Source: an uncultured Collinsella sp.
GTDB lineage: Bacteria > Actinomycetota > Coriobacteriia > Coriobacteriales > Coriobacteriaceae
NCBI GenBank assembly: GCA_958413765.1
Contig: CATYVH010000001.1
Location: 138,043 to 202,042 of the forward strand
Length of the DNA: 64,000 nucleotides
Reading direction: 5' to 3'
Shown: positions 24,294 through 33,562 of the stretch, in pieces
How positions within the stretch are numbered: the stretch's first letter is position 1
Layout of the letters: each line of letters starts with the position of its first letter
Translations under genes and position numbers: made by a program
The notes under the pieces: generated by a model
Told to the model about the DNA's origin: nothing
Databases searched by the model: none
What the model saw: only the letters and a program-made list of their open reading frames with translations

Positions 24294-26369
24294 CTAACGC
24301 AGGTAAGCCTTCGCGTTGCTCAGACTGTAGGCAATCGTCGAGCCGTTGTGCAGCAGTGACGACGTCTGCGGAGTGATCATGCCGGTAATGCCCAGCGCCA
24401 GGAGCGCCGAGTTGGTAAGCATCACCTTAGAGTAGGAGCTCGTCAGACGATCAATGAGGCCCTGGCTCATGCGGCGCAAACGCACGATCGCGGCCAGATC
24501 CGTGTCGGTCAGGATGATATCGGCGACCTCCTTGGCGATGTCGCTTCCGCCACCCATTGCCAGCCCCACGTCGGCCAAACCGAGTGCCGGCGAATCGTTG
24601 ACGCCGTCGCCCACCATGGCAACGTGGCGCCCCTCACTCTTAATGCGCTCCACATAGGCGTACTTGTCCTCGGGCAGCAGCTCGGCCTTAAACTCGTCGA
24701 CACCCGCCTCGCGCGCAATGCGCTCGGCCGTGCGCTCCGAATCGCCCGTGAGCATAACGACATGCTTGACGCCCAGCGCATGTAGGTCGGCGATGGCCTC
24801 ACGGACGCCGGGCTTGAGCGGATCCTCGATGCCGAGCACGCCGACGACCTTGCCGTCGACCGCCAGATACAGCGGCGACAGGCCTTGCATCTGGAGCTCG
24901 ATTTGCTCCTTGATGTCGGACTCGAGCTGCGCACCCTCGTCCTCAAATATAAAGTGCGCCGAACCGATAATGGCGCGACGCCCCTCGATGGACGAAGCGA
25001 TGCCGTGCGCCACGATGTACTCGACCGCGGCATGGCGCTCGCGGTGCTCGAGCCCGCGCTCGAGGGCGGCGTTGACCACGGCACGCGCCACCGGATGCGG
25101 GAAATGCTCCTCCAGGCAGGCAGAAAGGCGCAGGACCTCGTCCTCGCTCCAGCCGTCGGTCGTCAGCACGCAAGCCAGGCGCGGCTGCGCCTCGGTGAGC
25201 GTGCCAGTCTTATCAAACACAATGGTGTCGGCCTTGGCAAACGACTCAAAGTATTTTGCGCCCTTGACCATGACGCCCATCTTGGCAGCATCGCTCATAG
25301 CGGTCATGACGGCGACGGAACCCGTGAGCTTGAGTGCGCACGAGTAGTCGACCATCAGCGCCGCCGAGGTCTTGATAAGGCTGCGCGTGGTGAGCGCAAC
25401 CAGGCCCGCGAGCAGGAAGTTCCACGGGACGATCTTGTTGGCGAGGTCCTCCATATGCGACTGGCCCTCGGATTTGAGCGAGTCGGCCGTCTGCACGAGC
25501 GAGACGATCGAGCGCAGTTTGGTCTGCGCCGTGTTGGCGCGCACGCGCACCAAGATGCTGCCGTCTTCCACGACGGTACCGGCGAACACGTCGTCGCCCA
25601 CGCTGCGCTCAACGGCCAGCGGCTCGCCGGTCAGGGTCGCCTGGTTGACCATAGCGCTCCCCTGCTCGACAACACCGTCGATGCAAATGGACATGCCAGT
25701 GCGCACGGCGACCAGATCGCCGGGCTCAAGCTCGGTGGCGGCAACGCTCACCTCGGTGTCGCCGACCACTTTTTGTGCCTTATCAGGCACGTCGAGCAGC
25801 GAGTTGATGAGCTCGTTTTCGCTCATGGCGCGTGTGTAGTCCTCGAGCAATTCGCCCACATTGAGCAGAAACATCGTCTGGCCCGCGGTATCGACATCAC
25901 GTTTGACAAACGAGATACCGATGGCCGAAGCGTCGAGCACGGGAACGGTCAGGCGCGGCTGCGCCAGCTCATGAAGGGCAGCGCGCAAAAATGCCATGTA
26001 ACCGGCCACGACAAACACCGCACGCAGAGGCGTCGGCAAGAACCAGCGGCGCGCGTAGTGGGCGCCGACGAGTGTCGCCAGGTCCATAACGAGTTTGTGC
26101 TTGCGCGGCTCAAGCTGCATCACATAGCCCGACTTGGCATCAGCGATAGCTTGAGCATCGAGTGCGCCCAAGGCGTCGAGCACGCTCGCGCGACGTGGCT
26201 CGTCGTATTCGAGCGCCATCTGGCCAATACGGCCATAGACGCGCACCTTGTGCACGCCGTCGATATCGCCGCTGAGCTTAAGAAGTGCATCGAGATCGCT
26301 CTCTGGCACAGGACCCGCCAATTGAAGACGGGTCCTGCCGGGGATCTCGCTGATAATCGAGAATCTCAT
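24294..26369 (-). CDS. P1B-type heavy-metal translocating ATPase
   Basis: The 691-residue membrane pump starts with an HMA_2-like N-terminal domain (GRTRLQL, then a ferredoxin-fold-like HKVRVYGRIGQ segment) that lacks the CXXC metal site. P-type landmarks are the actuator LTGEPLAV near residue 245, the phosphorylation site FDKTGTLTE near 388, and the hinge GDGVNDSPAL near 590. In the metal-selectivity helix the usual CPC is replaced by DYSCALKLTGS, so the ion cannot be assigned as copper or zinc. Manganese or another transition metal is possible, by analogy with CtpC-like pumps. It is co-oriented 18 bp after a DUF6110-like gene. Confidence 0.85.
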   Translation of the reverse strand: MRFSIISEIPGRTRLQLAGPVPESDLDALLKLSGDIDGVHKVRVYGRIGQMALEYDEPRRASVLDALGALDAQAIADAKSGYVMQLEPRKHKLVMDLATLVGAHYARRWFLPTPLRAVFVVAGYMAFLRAALHELAQPRLTVPVLDASAIGISFVKRDVDTAGQTMFLLNVGELLEDYTRAMSENELINSLLDVPDKAQKVVGDTEVSVAATELEPGDLVAVRTGMSICIDGVVEQGSAMVNQATLTGEPLAVERSVGDDVFAGTVVEDGSILVRVRANTAQTKLRSIVSLVQTADSLKSEGQSHMEDLANKIVPWNFLLAGLVALTTRSLIKTSAALMVDYSCALKLTGSVAVMTAMSDAAKMGVMVKGAKYFESFAKADTIVFDKTGTLTEAQPRLACVLTTDGWSEDEVLRLSACLEEHFPHPVARAVVNAALERGLEHRERHAAVEYIVAHGIASSIEGRRAIIGSAHFIFEDEGAQLESDIKEQIELQMQGLSPLYLAVDGKVVGVLGIEDPLKPGVREAIADLHALGVKHVVMLTGDSERTAERIAREAGVDEFKAELLPEDKYAYVERIKSEGRHVAMVGDGVNDSPALGLADVGLAMGGGSDIAKEVADIILTDTDLAAIVRLRRMSQGLIDRLTSSYSKVMLTNSALLALGITGMITPQTSSLLHNGSTIAYSLSNAKAYLR

Positions 26370-26387
26370 AGTTTGTGCCTGGGAGCG

Positions 26388-26633
26388 TTACTCGGCTGCC
26401 TCGTCAGCAGCGGCCTCGCTCTGGGTGATGTAAGCAGCCTCGGCAACCATGTCGTCGACATTAGCCTTGGCCTGCTCGACCATGTCCTGGTAGCCGTTCT
26501 TGATGCGCATACCGCACGCAATACCCTGCACGCAGGCATTCTTGACCGGAGCGCTGGTAAGCAGCTTGATGCCGGCCGTGCCAAGCAGAAAACCGCCACC
26601 GACAAGCAGGGTATTGAACGTCGACTTCTTCAT
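26388..26633 (-). CDS. Small DUF6110-like membrane-associated protein
   Basis: The 81-residue protein has an N-terminal hydrophobic segment (TLLVGGGFLLGTAGIKLL), then a polar, acidic helical tail. I place it in the DUF6110 family by its start and its location beside a P1B ATPase; the function is unknown. AAGGGAGA precedes the ATG at 26633. It likely forms an operon with the ATPase and may be an accessory subunit. Confidence 0.7.
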   Translation of the reverse strand: MKKSTFNTLLVGGGFLLGTAGIKLLTSAPVKNACVQGIACGMRIKNGYQDMVEQAKANVDDMVAEAAYITQSEAAADEAAE

Positions 26634-26801
26634 GTTGCTTCTCCCTTTTGCCGCATTGGACGCGGCATGGTGCTTCAGCACCCGAGTAAACAAGTTTGCT
26701 CGAGCACGCTTTTGAAATATCTCAATTTTATCTAACTATCTAGGTCAGCCATGGCTAACCTTTTGAAAATTAACGATGCGGAGTAACCGATTGTCAATGT
26801 G

Positions 26802-26822
26802 AGAAAGGGACTGTCCCTTTGC
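26802..26822 (-). terminator. Short hairpin after the ABC exporter pair
   Basis: AAAGGGAC/GTCCCTTT dyad just beyond the last ABC stop codon. It is short, and the T-run on the minus strand is weak (TTTCTC). Confidence 0.4.
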
Positions 26823-26828
26823 CCCTTC

Positions 26829-28586
26829 TTACAACTGCCAGGTAGCTGCTTCCTTTTGCAGCGCCACCATGCGGGCGAATTCTCCACCTGCCGCCTTGAG
26901 CTGCGCCGGAGTGCCCTGCTCGGCAACCACACCATCCTTGAGTACAACGATTTTGTCGGCTTTTTCCACCGTACGCATACGGTGGGCAATAACGATAACC
27001 GTCTTACCTGCAAGCAGACGGGAGAGCGCCTGCTGAACCACGGTCTCGTTCTCCACATCCAAGCTCGCCGTCGCCTCGTCCAACAGCACGATAGGCGCGT
27101 CTTTGAGCAGCGCACGGGCGATAGAGATGCGCTGGCGCTCACCGCCGGACAGCTTGGAGCCGTTCTCGCCGATCATGGTGTCATAGCCCTGCGGCATGCG
27201 GCTCACAAACTCGTCGCAGTTGGCGGCACGCGCGGCAGCAAGCGCTTCCTCATCGGTGGCATCGCGACGACCAAGACGGATGTTTCCCATCACCGTGTCG
27301 TCAAAGAGCAGCACGTCTTGGAACACAATGGCGTAGTCGCGCAGCAACACCTCGGGATCCACGCTCGCAACATCCACGCCGCCCACGGTGACCGTGCCTT
27401 CGGTGGCGTCCCAAAAGCGCGCGGCCAGGCGGCTCACCGTGGACTTACCGGAGCCCGAAGGACCGACCAGTGCCGTGACCTCGCCTTCCTTGGCGGTAAA
27501 GCTCACATCGGTAAGAACTTTCTCGCCGGCGCGGCCGTCCTCGCCCGCACCATAGCCAAATGCCACGTGATCGAACACCACATCGTGGCCTACGGGCTCA
27601 AACTGCTCGCTGCCCCGCGCCACGGGCTCCTCCATGATGGAACGCATGCGCTTGGCCGACGACTCGGCGGCAAACAGCTCGGACATCAGCATCAGCGCCT
27701 GATCAAAGGGCGCATAGATGCGGCTCACCATAAGCAGGAAGGCAAACATCATCAAAAAGTCGACCTGGCCGGAGGCGACCATCGCAGCGCCCGTGACCAA
27801 CGTGGTGGCAATCCCCAGGCGCAGGATGGCAAAGGCGGAGTTGACCAAAAGCCCATTGGCGAGCTCGCCCTTGGTGGTCTCGCGCTCCTCGGCATCGATC
27901 ACGGCGTTGAGCCCCTCAAGATAATGAGCCTCCTGGTTGGTGGCGCGGATCTCGCGCACGCAGTCGAGCGTCTCCTGGATCGCCTCGGTAACCTTGACCT
28001 TCTCGGCACGCACATGGTCGAACACCGGGGTCATGGGGCCGCGTGTCAGATACAGCACGGCAAAGGCCACGGGCACGCTCCAAAACGCCGCGATCGCCAG
28101 CTGCCAGCAAAAGAACAGCGACGCCACGAACACAATGGCGCTTGCGATGATGGCACCCCAAAGCTCTCCCAGCACGTGGCTGTAGGCGTGCTCCATGGCC
28201 TGGACGTCACCCATGATGGTCTCGGTTAAATCGGCCAGATCACGACGACCAAAAAACGACAGCGGCAGTTTGCGCAAGCGCTCGGCAATCTCCATACGCT
28301 GCTTGCCGCACTCCTCGTAAAAGATGCAGTAGGTGTAGTAATACTGCTGCCAGTTAGAGGCAAAGAGCAACACGAAAAAGACCAGGAGGCCGCCCACAAT
28401 CGGCAGGGCATCCGGCAGGTCGGCACCGGTGGCGAGATGTTCGACAAAACCGGCCATGACCAGGAACAATAAGCCCATGCCGGCCATGGTAATGAGATTG
28501 GTGAGCGCGGTCCAGAAAATGCCGCGTTTTACGCCGGCGACGCCTTTATCGGATAGGAAGTACTTCTTTTGGAATGAGGCGAACAT
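26829..28586 (-). CDS. ABC exporter half-transporter (membrane-ATPase fusion), second of a pair
   Basis: The 585-residue protein has a six-helix type IV ABC transmembrane domain (about 1-310) and an ATPase domain. Walker A is GPSGSGKS, the signature LSGGERQRISIARALL, Walker B IVLLDEA, and the switch histidine lies in VIVIAHRM. It starts at ATG directly after the previous gene's TAA, so the pair is translated together and probably forms a heterodimer. The neighbouring divergent AraC gene recalls siderophore-type loci (YbtA with YbtPQ), but the substrate is not readable. Confidence 0.9.
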   Translation of the reverse strand: MFASFQKKYFLSDKGVAGVKRGIFWTALTNLITMAGMGLLFLVMAGFVEHLATGADLPDALPIVGGLLVFFVLLFASNWQQYYYTYCIFYEECGKQRMEIAERLRKLPLSFFGRRDLADLTETIMGDVQAMEHAYSHVLGELWGAIIASAIVFVASLFFCWQLAIAAFWSVPVAFAVLYLTRGPMTPVFDHVRAEKVKVTEAIQETLDCVREIRATNQEAHYLEGLNAVIDAEERETTKGELANGLLVNSAFAILRLGIATTLVTGAAMVASGQVDFLMMFAFLLMVSRIYAPFDQALMLMSELFAAESSAKRMRSIMEEPVARGSEQFEPVGHDVVFDHVAFGYGAGEDGRAGEKVLTDVSFTAKEGEVTALVGPSGSGKSTVSRLAARFWDATEGTVTVGGVDVASVDPEVLLRDYAIVFQDVLLFDDTVMGNIRLGRRDATDEEALAAARAANCDEFVSRMPQGYDTMIGENGSKLSGGERQRISIARALLKDAPIVLLDEATASLDVENETVVQQALSRLLAGKTVIVIAHRMRTVEKADKIVVLKDGVVAEQGTPAQLKAAGGEFARMVALQKEAATWQL

Positions 28587-30410
28587 TTAGGCCTCGCCTC
28601 CCTTCGTGACGGCGGCATCCGCGGCAGCAGTGATCTTCCAGCTCGCGGCCTGTTCGTATTCGGCCCACATCTTGGCGTATAGACCGTTTTGGGACAGCAG
28701 CTCGGCATGGGCGCCAGTCTCCTGCACGCTACCTTGGTTGAGCACCACGATCTTGTCGGCCCCCACCACGGTCGAAAGCCGGTGCGCGATCATAATGACT
28801 GTGCGACCCGCCGCCAGCTTGCTAAAGGCACGCTGGATGAGCGCCTCGTTCTCGGGGTCGGCAAACGCCGTGGCCTCATCGAGCACCACGATAGGCGCGT
28901 CTTTAAGGATCGCGCGGGCGAGTGCTACGCGCTGCACCTCGCCGCCCGAAAGATATGCCCCTCCAGCACCGAGCATGGTGTTAATACCCTGCGGGAGCTT
29001 GGCCACAATGTCGTCGCACTGAGCTGCGGAGAGGGCCGCACGCACTTCGTCGTCAGTGGCCGTGGGCTTGGAGGCACGCACGTTATCGGCAAGTGTTTGC
29101 CGGAACAGCTGGTTGGTCTGGAACACGAAGGCAACCTGGTCCATAAGCTCGTGCGGGTCCATGTCGCGAACGTCCACACCGCCTACGAGCACTCGACCCG
29201 AAGAAACATCCCAAAAACGCGGGATCAGGCTGGCGCAGGTTGACTTACCGCCGCCCGAGGGACCCACCAGGGCGAGGGTGCTACCCGCGGAAACGTTAAA
29301 GCTCACATGGCTAACGGCAGGTGCTTCGGCACCCTCGTACGTAAAGCTCACGTCCTCAAATCGCACGTCGCCGCCGGCAGGGTGCTTGGGTTGCGCGGGC
29401 ACGGAGAGCCGCTTGGAATCCATGACGCTTCGAATGCGAGCCAGCGAATCGGCACTCATCTGAGAGGCCTCGCCCACAAACATGAGCTTGGTCATGGCCG
29501 TCGGTACCACGGCCGAAAATATCGCGTAAAACGTGAAGTTGGCCATAAAATGCGCGAAGTCCGTCTCTCCCGGCGCCAACAGCAACGCCACGGGCAACAG
29601 GAATGTCACAAGACCATTGAGCGCGGTAAGGTTGAGCACCTGCGGACCTCGGCAAAACGTGCCCGCATAGCTTTGTGCCATGTCGGCGTATTCGGCGATC
29701 GCGTCGTGGAACGCCTTAAAGGAATAGACCGTCTGCTGAAACACCTTGACCACGGGAATGCCGCGTACGTATTCGGTACCGGTCTTGTTCATCTTGACCA
29801 GCGCGCCCATGTAGGCCTTCATGAACTCGGCGCCCTTGCCGCTCATCATGGTGGCCATGGCGCCAAGCGAAACGGCGACCGAGATAAGGCATGCCACGCC
29901 CAAGCGCCAATCGAGGGCGAAAAGCAGCACGAGCAGACCTGCGACCATGGCGGTGGCGCCGGCGATATCGGGTAGCATGTGCGCGAGCAGAGTCTCGGTG
30001 GAGGCGGCGCATCCGTCTACGATACGGCGCAGCTCACCGGTGGCGTGTGTGTCAAAGTAGCCAAGCGGCAGCTTAAGCAGATGCTCGCTCGTAGCCTTGC
30101 GGATATTGGACGCGCAACGAAACGCAGATAGGTGTGTGCACATGAGCCCCACGAAATAAATCACGATGCTCACCAGGGCAAAACCGACGGCCCACCAACC
30201 ATACATCGCGATGTCGGTGGCCTCGCTCCAGTTAGGTGCCACGGCGATCAGATCGCGCGCGACAAGCCAAATGCACACGTACGGGCCAAAGCTCAACAGC
30301 TGCGAGAACGCCGAGAGGGCCATGCCCAAATACGTTAGGAATTTACGGTCACCGGCATATGCAAGTAGCTCGCCGATGCCGCCGCCTTCCTTTTTTGATC
30401 CCTTTGCCAT
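28587..30410 (-). CDS. ABC exporter half-transporter, first of a pair
   Basis: The 607-residue protein carries a transmembrane domain (six helices, about 25-330) and an ATPase domain with Walker A GPSGGGKSTCA, signature LSGGEVQRVALARAIL, Walker B IVVLDEA and VIMIAHRL. The start at 30410 (MAKGSKKEGGG) follows AGAAGGGA. The frame extends upstream across the divergent AraC promoter but without support. It is adjacent to its partner with no gap. It may be an importer-like exporter of the YbtP/IrtA type or a multidrug pump. Confidence 0.9.
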   Translation of the reverse strand: MAKGSKKEGGGIGELLAYAGDRKFLTYLGMALSAFSQLLSFGPYVCIWLVARDLIAVAPNWSEATDIAMYGWWAVGFALVSIVIYFVGLMCTHLSAFRCASNIRKATSEHLLKLPLGYFDTHATGELRRIVDGCAASTETLLAHMLPDIAGATAMVAGLLVLLFALDWRLGVACLISVAVSLGAMATMMSGKGAEFMKAYMGALVKMNKTGTEYVRGIPVVKVFQQTVYSFKAFHDAIAEYADMAQSYAGTFCRGPQVLNLTALNGLVTFLLPVALLLAPGETDFAHFMANFTFYAIFSAVVPTAMTKLMFVGEASQMSADSLARIRSVMDSKRLSVPAQPKHPAGGDVRFEDVSFTYEGAEAPAVSHVSFNVSAGSTLALVGPSGGGKSTCASLIPRFWDVSSGRVLVGGVDVRDMDPHELMDQVAFVFQTNQLFRQTLADNVRASKPTATDDEVRAALSAAQCDDIVAKLPQGINTMLGAGGAYLSGGEVQRVALARAILKDAPIVVLDEATAFADPENEALIQRAFSKLAAGRTVIMIAHRLSTVVGADKIVVLNQGSVQETGAHAELLSQNGLYAKMWAEYEQAASWKITAAADAAVTKGGEA

Positions 30411-30509
30411 GAGATTCCCTTCTAACGGCTTGAGAGTTAACCGTAAGAAACTTATCATGGGCGTGTTAGCCAGGGCACACAATTGGGCCAGGCGTGGACG
30501 TTTTCGCAA

Positions 30510-31529
30510 ATGAAGGGGACGCTTTTGAAAATGCGGCGGGCAGCAACCGATATAACCGAGCTCTACGCACCGCAGTTTGAGCAGTTTGGTCTGCAGCTTT
30601 CCGGCAAGGGCGCCGTCTTTACCGGTGAGGTGGCAAACGATCGGGCGCACGGACGCGCATGGATCATGCCCCTCTCCCCTGCCTGCATCGTTATGGAGCA
30701 TTACATTACCCCGATGCACGATATGTACCTGGCCGAATACACACCCGAACCGTACGCGTGCGTGAGCGAGGTCAGCGCGCCCACGCTCATGTGCATGCCC
30801 GAAGCCGGCATAACGCCTGCGAACCTCAAGCCGCTGCATGGACCGTGGCCGAACAGCGCGATCTGCAGCTTTGTCCAAGATAGCTGCGGTGAGGAGCTAA
30901 GCCCGCTGTTTGCAGGGCAGCTCTACCACTCGCGCTCGGTCCTCTTTTTGCCCGGTTATTTTGACGAGCTGGAGCATCGCTATCCCGCCGAGTTCGCGGG
31001 GGTCTTTGAGGCGTTTGCCGAGTCATGGCACGAGGAGGCAGCGTCTGCCATCTGCCACACGTTGCGCAGGATTAACGAGGAACGCGCCCGCACCGTAGGC
31101 GGACACGTCTATATGCAAGGCATCGTGGAGACCATGGTCGCGGAGCTCGCCTGTTCGCGCGCGGCCCACAAGCAGGCGCGGCAGGCGGCAGACACACGCG
31201 CCAGCGTAACCATTGCCGAGGAAGCGGCGGCAATGATTGAGCGCGCGCTCGACAAAGGCAGGCGTGTGGGTATCAACGAGGTGGCCGAGAGGCTCTACAC
31301 AAGCCGCTCCAAGCTATGCGCCACCTTTAAAGCCCAAACCGGCGAGTCCCTGGGCGTCTACATTCGCAGACGCCGTATGGAGCGAGCACAGGACCTTTTG
31401 GCCGATAGCGCGCTCACGATAGCGCAGGTGGCAGAGCGTCTAGGCTACCCTCAGCAGGCCGCCTTCGCCCAAGCCTTCAAGCAACACACCGGCACCACCC
31501 CCACCGCTTGGCGTTCCCAACATATATAA
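30510..31529 (+). CDS. AraC-family transcriptional regulator
   Basis: The protein of about 339 residues has an unrecognised N-terminal sensing domain and a C-terminal pair of helix-turn-helix motifs (GINEVAERLYTSRSKLCATF, then LTIAQVAERLGYPQQAAFAQ). The end is the typical FKQHTGTTPTAWR. It is divergent from the two ABC exporters, with starts about 100 bp apart, and most likely controls them. The start is uncertain: ATG 30510 or ATG 30531, the latter with AAGGGG at long spacing. A terminator follows. Confidence 0.88.
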   Translation: MKGTLLKMRRAATDITELYAPQFEQFGLQLSGKGAVFTGEVANDRAHGRAWIMPLSPACIVMEHYITPMHDMYLAEYTPEPYACVSEVSAPTLMCMPEAGITPANLKPLHGPWPNSAICSFVQDSCGEELSPLFAGQLYHSRSVLFLPGYFDELEHRYPAEFAGVFEAFAESWHEEAASAICHTLRRINEERARTVGGHVYMQGIVETMVAELACSRAAHKQARQAADTRASVTIAEEAAAMIERALDKGRRVGINEVAERLYTSRSKLCATFKAQTGESLGVYIRRRRMERAQDLLADSALTIAQVAERLGYPQQAAFAQAFKQHTGTTPTAWRSQHI

Positions 31530-31530
31530 A

Positions 31531-31558
31531 GAATGAGGGCGCCATCGGCGCCCTCATT
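31531..31558 (+). terminator. Terminator of the AraC-family gene
   Basis: GAATGAGGGCGCC-ATC-GGCGCCCTCATTC, a 13-bp perfect stem that starts immediately after the stop codon. Confidence 0.75.
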
Positions 31559-31580
31559 CACCAAATTCAATCCAGCCCAC

Positions 31581-31653
31581 CTGACCCGAACGGCCGAGTC
31601 GTTGCAGAACCCGGGAGCCCCGGCAGGGCGGGTGCTTGCTCAAAATGAGTTCC
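31581..31653. repeat. Direct repeat copy 1 (CTGACCCGAACGGCCGAGTCG)
   Basis: This unit of about 73 bp starts CTGACCCGAACGGCCGAGTC and ends TGCTCAAAATGAGTTCC, and is repeated at 31713-31784. Each copy is preceded by a terminator-like hairpin (31531-31558 and 31663-31689). Confidence 0.65.
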
Positions 31654-31662
31654 CTCCAAAAC

Positions 31663-31689
31663 AATGGGCGCGCCAACGGCGCGCCCATT
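31663..31689. terminator. Hairpin between the two direct repeats
   Basis: AATGGGCGCGCC-AAC-GGCGCGCCCATT, a 12-bp perfect stem. It is probably a terminator-like module of the repeat unit. Confidence 0.55.
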
Positions 31690-31712
31690 CACTCTATTCC
31701 ATTCAGCCCCGC

Positions 31713-31784
31713 CTGACCCGAACGGCCGAGTCGTCTGGCCGGGGAAGCCCCGAGTCGCCGGGGTGTTTGCTCCAAATGAGTTCC
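31713..31784. repeat. Direct repeat copy 2
   Basis: Second copy of the unit at 31581-31653, with the same start and end. Its second half (31739-31777) is also the left arm of a 39-bp inverted repeat whose right arm is 31839-31877. Confidence 0.65.
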
Positions 31785-31877
31785 GCATGCAAAGAAGGCC
31801 ACTAAATGTGGCCTTCGTCTTGCATAGGACTGTTTGAAATTTGGAGGAAATACCCCGGCGACTCGGGGCTTCCCCGG
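31739..31877 (-). repeat. Large nested stem-loop downstream of gatB
   Basis: Outer arms of 39 bp (31739-31777 and 31839-31877) pair nearly perfectly (CCGGGGAAGCCCCGAGTCGC...). The inner arms GAAGGCCAC-TAAAT-GTGGCCTTC (31794-31816) lie within a longer ATGCAAAG/CTTGCAT dyad. It ends 9 bp before the gatB stop codon and probably serves as the gatCAB terminator. Confidence 0.65.
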
Positions 31878-31885
31878 CCTCGCAG

Positions 31886-33562
31886 CTACGAGAGCGACGT
31901 TCTCAGCAACTCGTTGAAGAGTTTCGGGTTGCCCTTGCCGCAGCTCGCCTTCATGCACTGGCCCACCAAAAAGCCGATGACCTTCTGGTTGCCGTCACGA
32001 TACTGCTGCGCCTGCTCGGCACAGTTTGCCAGCACCTCGTCCACGATCGGCTGCAACGCACCGGCATCGCTCACCTGACGCATGCCGCGCTCGTCGACGA
32101 TCTTGTTGGGGTCGTCGCCGGTCTGGGCCATGGCCTCAAAGACCTCGTGCGCCTGGTTGGAGCTGATGGCATCGGTCGCCAGCAGCTTGGCCAGCGCTGC
32201 CACTTGAGCCGGCGCGATGCCGGACTCGGCCAGCGAGACGCCTGCGCCCTTAAGGTAGGCGATCATCTCGTTCACCAGCAAGTTTGCGACCGTCTGAGCC
32301 TCCTTGTCGGTCATACCAGCAGCGGCAGCCTCAAAGAAATCGGCAAACTCGGGGTCGCCGGCGATCTGCTCGGCGTCGGCCGCCTTAATGCCAAAGTCGG
32401 CCTCAAAACGGGCGCGCTTGGCATCGGGCAGCTCGGGAATCTCGCCACGGCAGCGGTCGATGAACTCGTCATCCAAATCGAACGGCGCCAGGTCGGGATC
32501 GGGGAACAGACGATAGTCGTCGGCCGTCTCCTTCACACGCATGACCACGGTGCGTTTGCGGCTGGGCTCCCAGTGGCGGGTCTCCTGATAGATGATGCCG
32601 CCCTCCTCGAGCACCTCGGCCTGGCGGCAAATCTCGTAGGCAAGGCCGTCGTGCAGGCTCTTAAACGAGTTGAGGTTCTTGAGCTCGGTCTTGGTGCCCA
32701 GCTTGGTCTCGCCACGGCGGCGCAGCGACACGTTGCCGTCGCAGCGCATGGAACCCTTCTCCATGGAGCAATCGGAAATGCCCAGCGTCACAAAGATGCG
32801 ACGGAGCTTCTCCATAAACAGGCGCGCTTCCTCGGGCGTGCGCAGATCGGGCTCAGTCACGAGCTCAATCAAAGGCGTGCCGCAGCGGTTGTAGTCGACG
32901 AGCGACTCGGCGGCGGCGGTAATGCGGCCCTCGGCACCGCCCACGTGGACCATCTTGGCGGCGTCCTCCTCCATGTGGATGCGCAGGATGCGAATGGGCA
33001 CCGTGTAGGAACCGTCCTCGCGACGCTCGGGCATCTGCAGGTTGGACGCGTCATAGCTGGCCAGGTGACCGGCGCGCTGGTTGCCCTCGCGCATGGTCGA
33101 CGTCATGGACGTGGACAGACCCTCGGCGTTGGCCGAAGCGCTCGCCAGGCTCTGGGCCTCGGCCTCGCCAAACGCGCAGTCGGGGCGCTCGGCGGCGCCG
33201 CGACCGGTCACGTCCAGGTCCAGATGACCGTACATGGCAAAAGCGACCGGACCCTGCGTGGTCTGGAAGTTCTTGGCCATATCGGGATAGAAGTAGTGCT
33301 TGCGGTAGAACATCGAGTGGCGCTGGATCTCGCAGTTGGTGGCCAGACCCGCCTTGACGATGCTCTCGATGGCGCGCTTGTTGGGCACCGGCAGGGCGCC
33401 GGGCAGGCCCAGGCACACCGGGCACACGTTGGCGTTGGGCTCGTCATCGTGGCTGAGCTTGCAATTGCAGAACATCTTGGTATCGAGTGCGGTGAGCTCG
33501 GTATGGATCTCCAGGCCGATCACGGCCTCCCAATCCTGCAGGACCTCGGAAAGCTCCTTCAT
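31886..33562 (-). CDS. gatB: Aspartyl/glutamyl-tRNA amidotransferase subunit B
   Basis: The 558-residue subunit activates misacylated Glu-tRNA(Gln)/Asp-tRNA(Asn). Family marks are AVIGLEIHTEL, the zinc cysteines in FCNCKL and CPVCLG (Cys32, 34, 47, 50), RKHYFYPDMAKN, DYNRCGTPLIE and the helical/YqeY C-terminal tail. It is longer than usual (about 475-500): residues about 120-185 (TGRGAAERPDC... to ...ERREDG) interrupt the segment that normally runs directly from LDLDV to the RIHMEEDA loop. The frame continues through the insert, so it looks like an in-frame lineage insertion. It is last in gatCAB; its start overlaps the gatA stop. Confidence 0.95.
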   Translation of the reverse strand: MKELSEVLQDWEAVIGLEIHTELTALDTKMFCNCKLSHDDEPNANVCPVCLGLPGALPVPNKRAIESIVKAGLATNCEIQRHSMFYRKHYFYPDMAKNFQTTQGPVAFAMYGHLDLDVTGRGAAERPDCAFGEAEAQSLASASANAEGLSTSMTSTMREGNQRAGHLASYDASNLQMPERREDGSYTVPIRILRIHMEEDAAKMVHVGGAEGRITAAAESLVDYNRCGTPLIELVTEPDLRTPEEARLFMEKLRRIFVTLGISDCSMEKGSMRCDGNVSLRRRGETKLGTKTELKNLNSFKSLHDGLAYEICRQAEVLEEGGIIYQETRHWEPSRKRTVVMRVKETADDYRLFPDPDLAPFDLDDEFIDRCRGEIPELPDAKRARFEADFGIKAADAEQIAGDPEFADFFEAAAAGMTDKEAQTVANLLVNEMIAYLKGAGVSLAESGIAPAQVAALAKLLATDAISSNQAHEVFEAMAQTGDDPNKIVDERGMRQVSDAGALQPIVDEVLANCAEQAQQYRDGNQKVIGFLVGQCMKASCGKGNPKLFNELLRTSLS

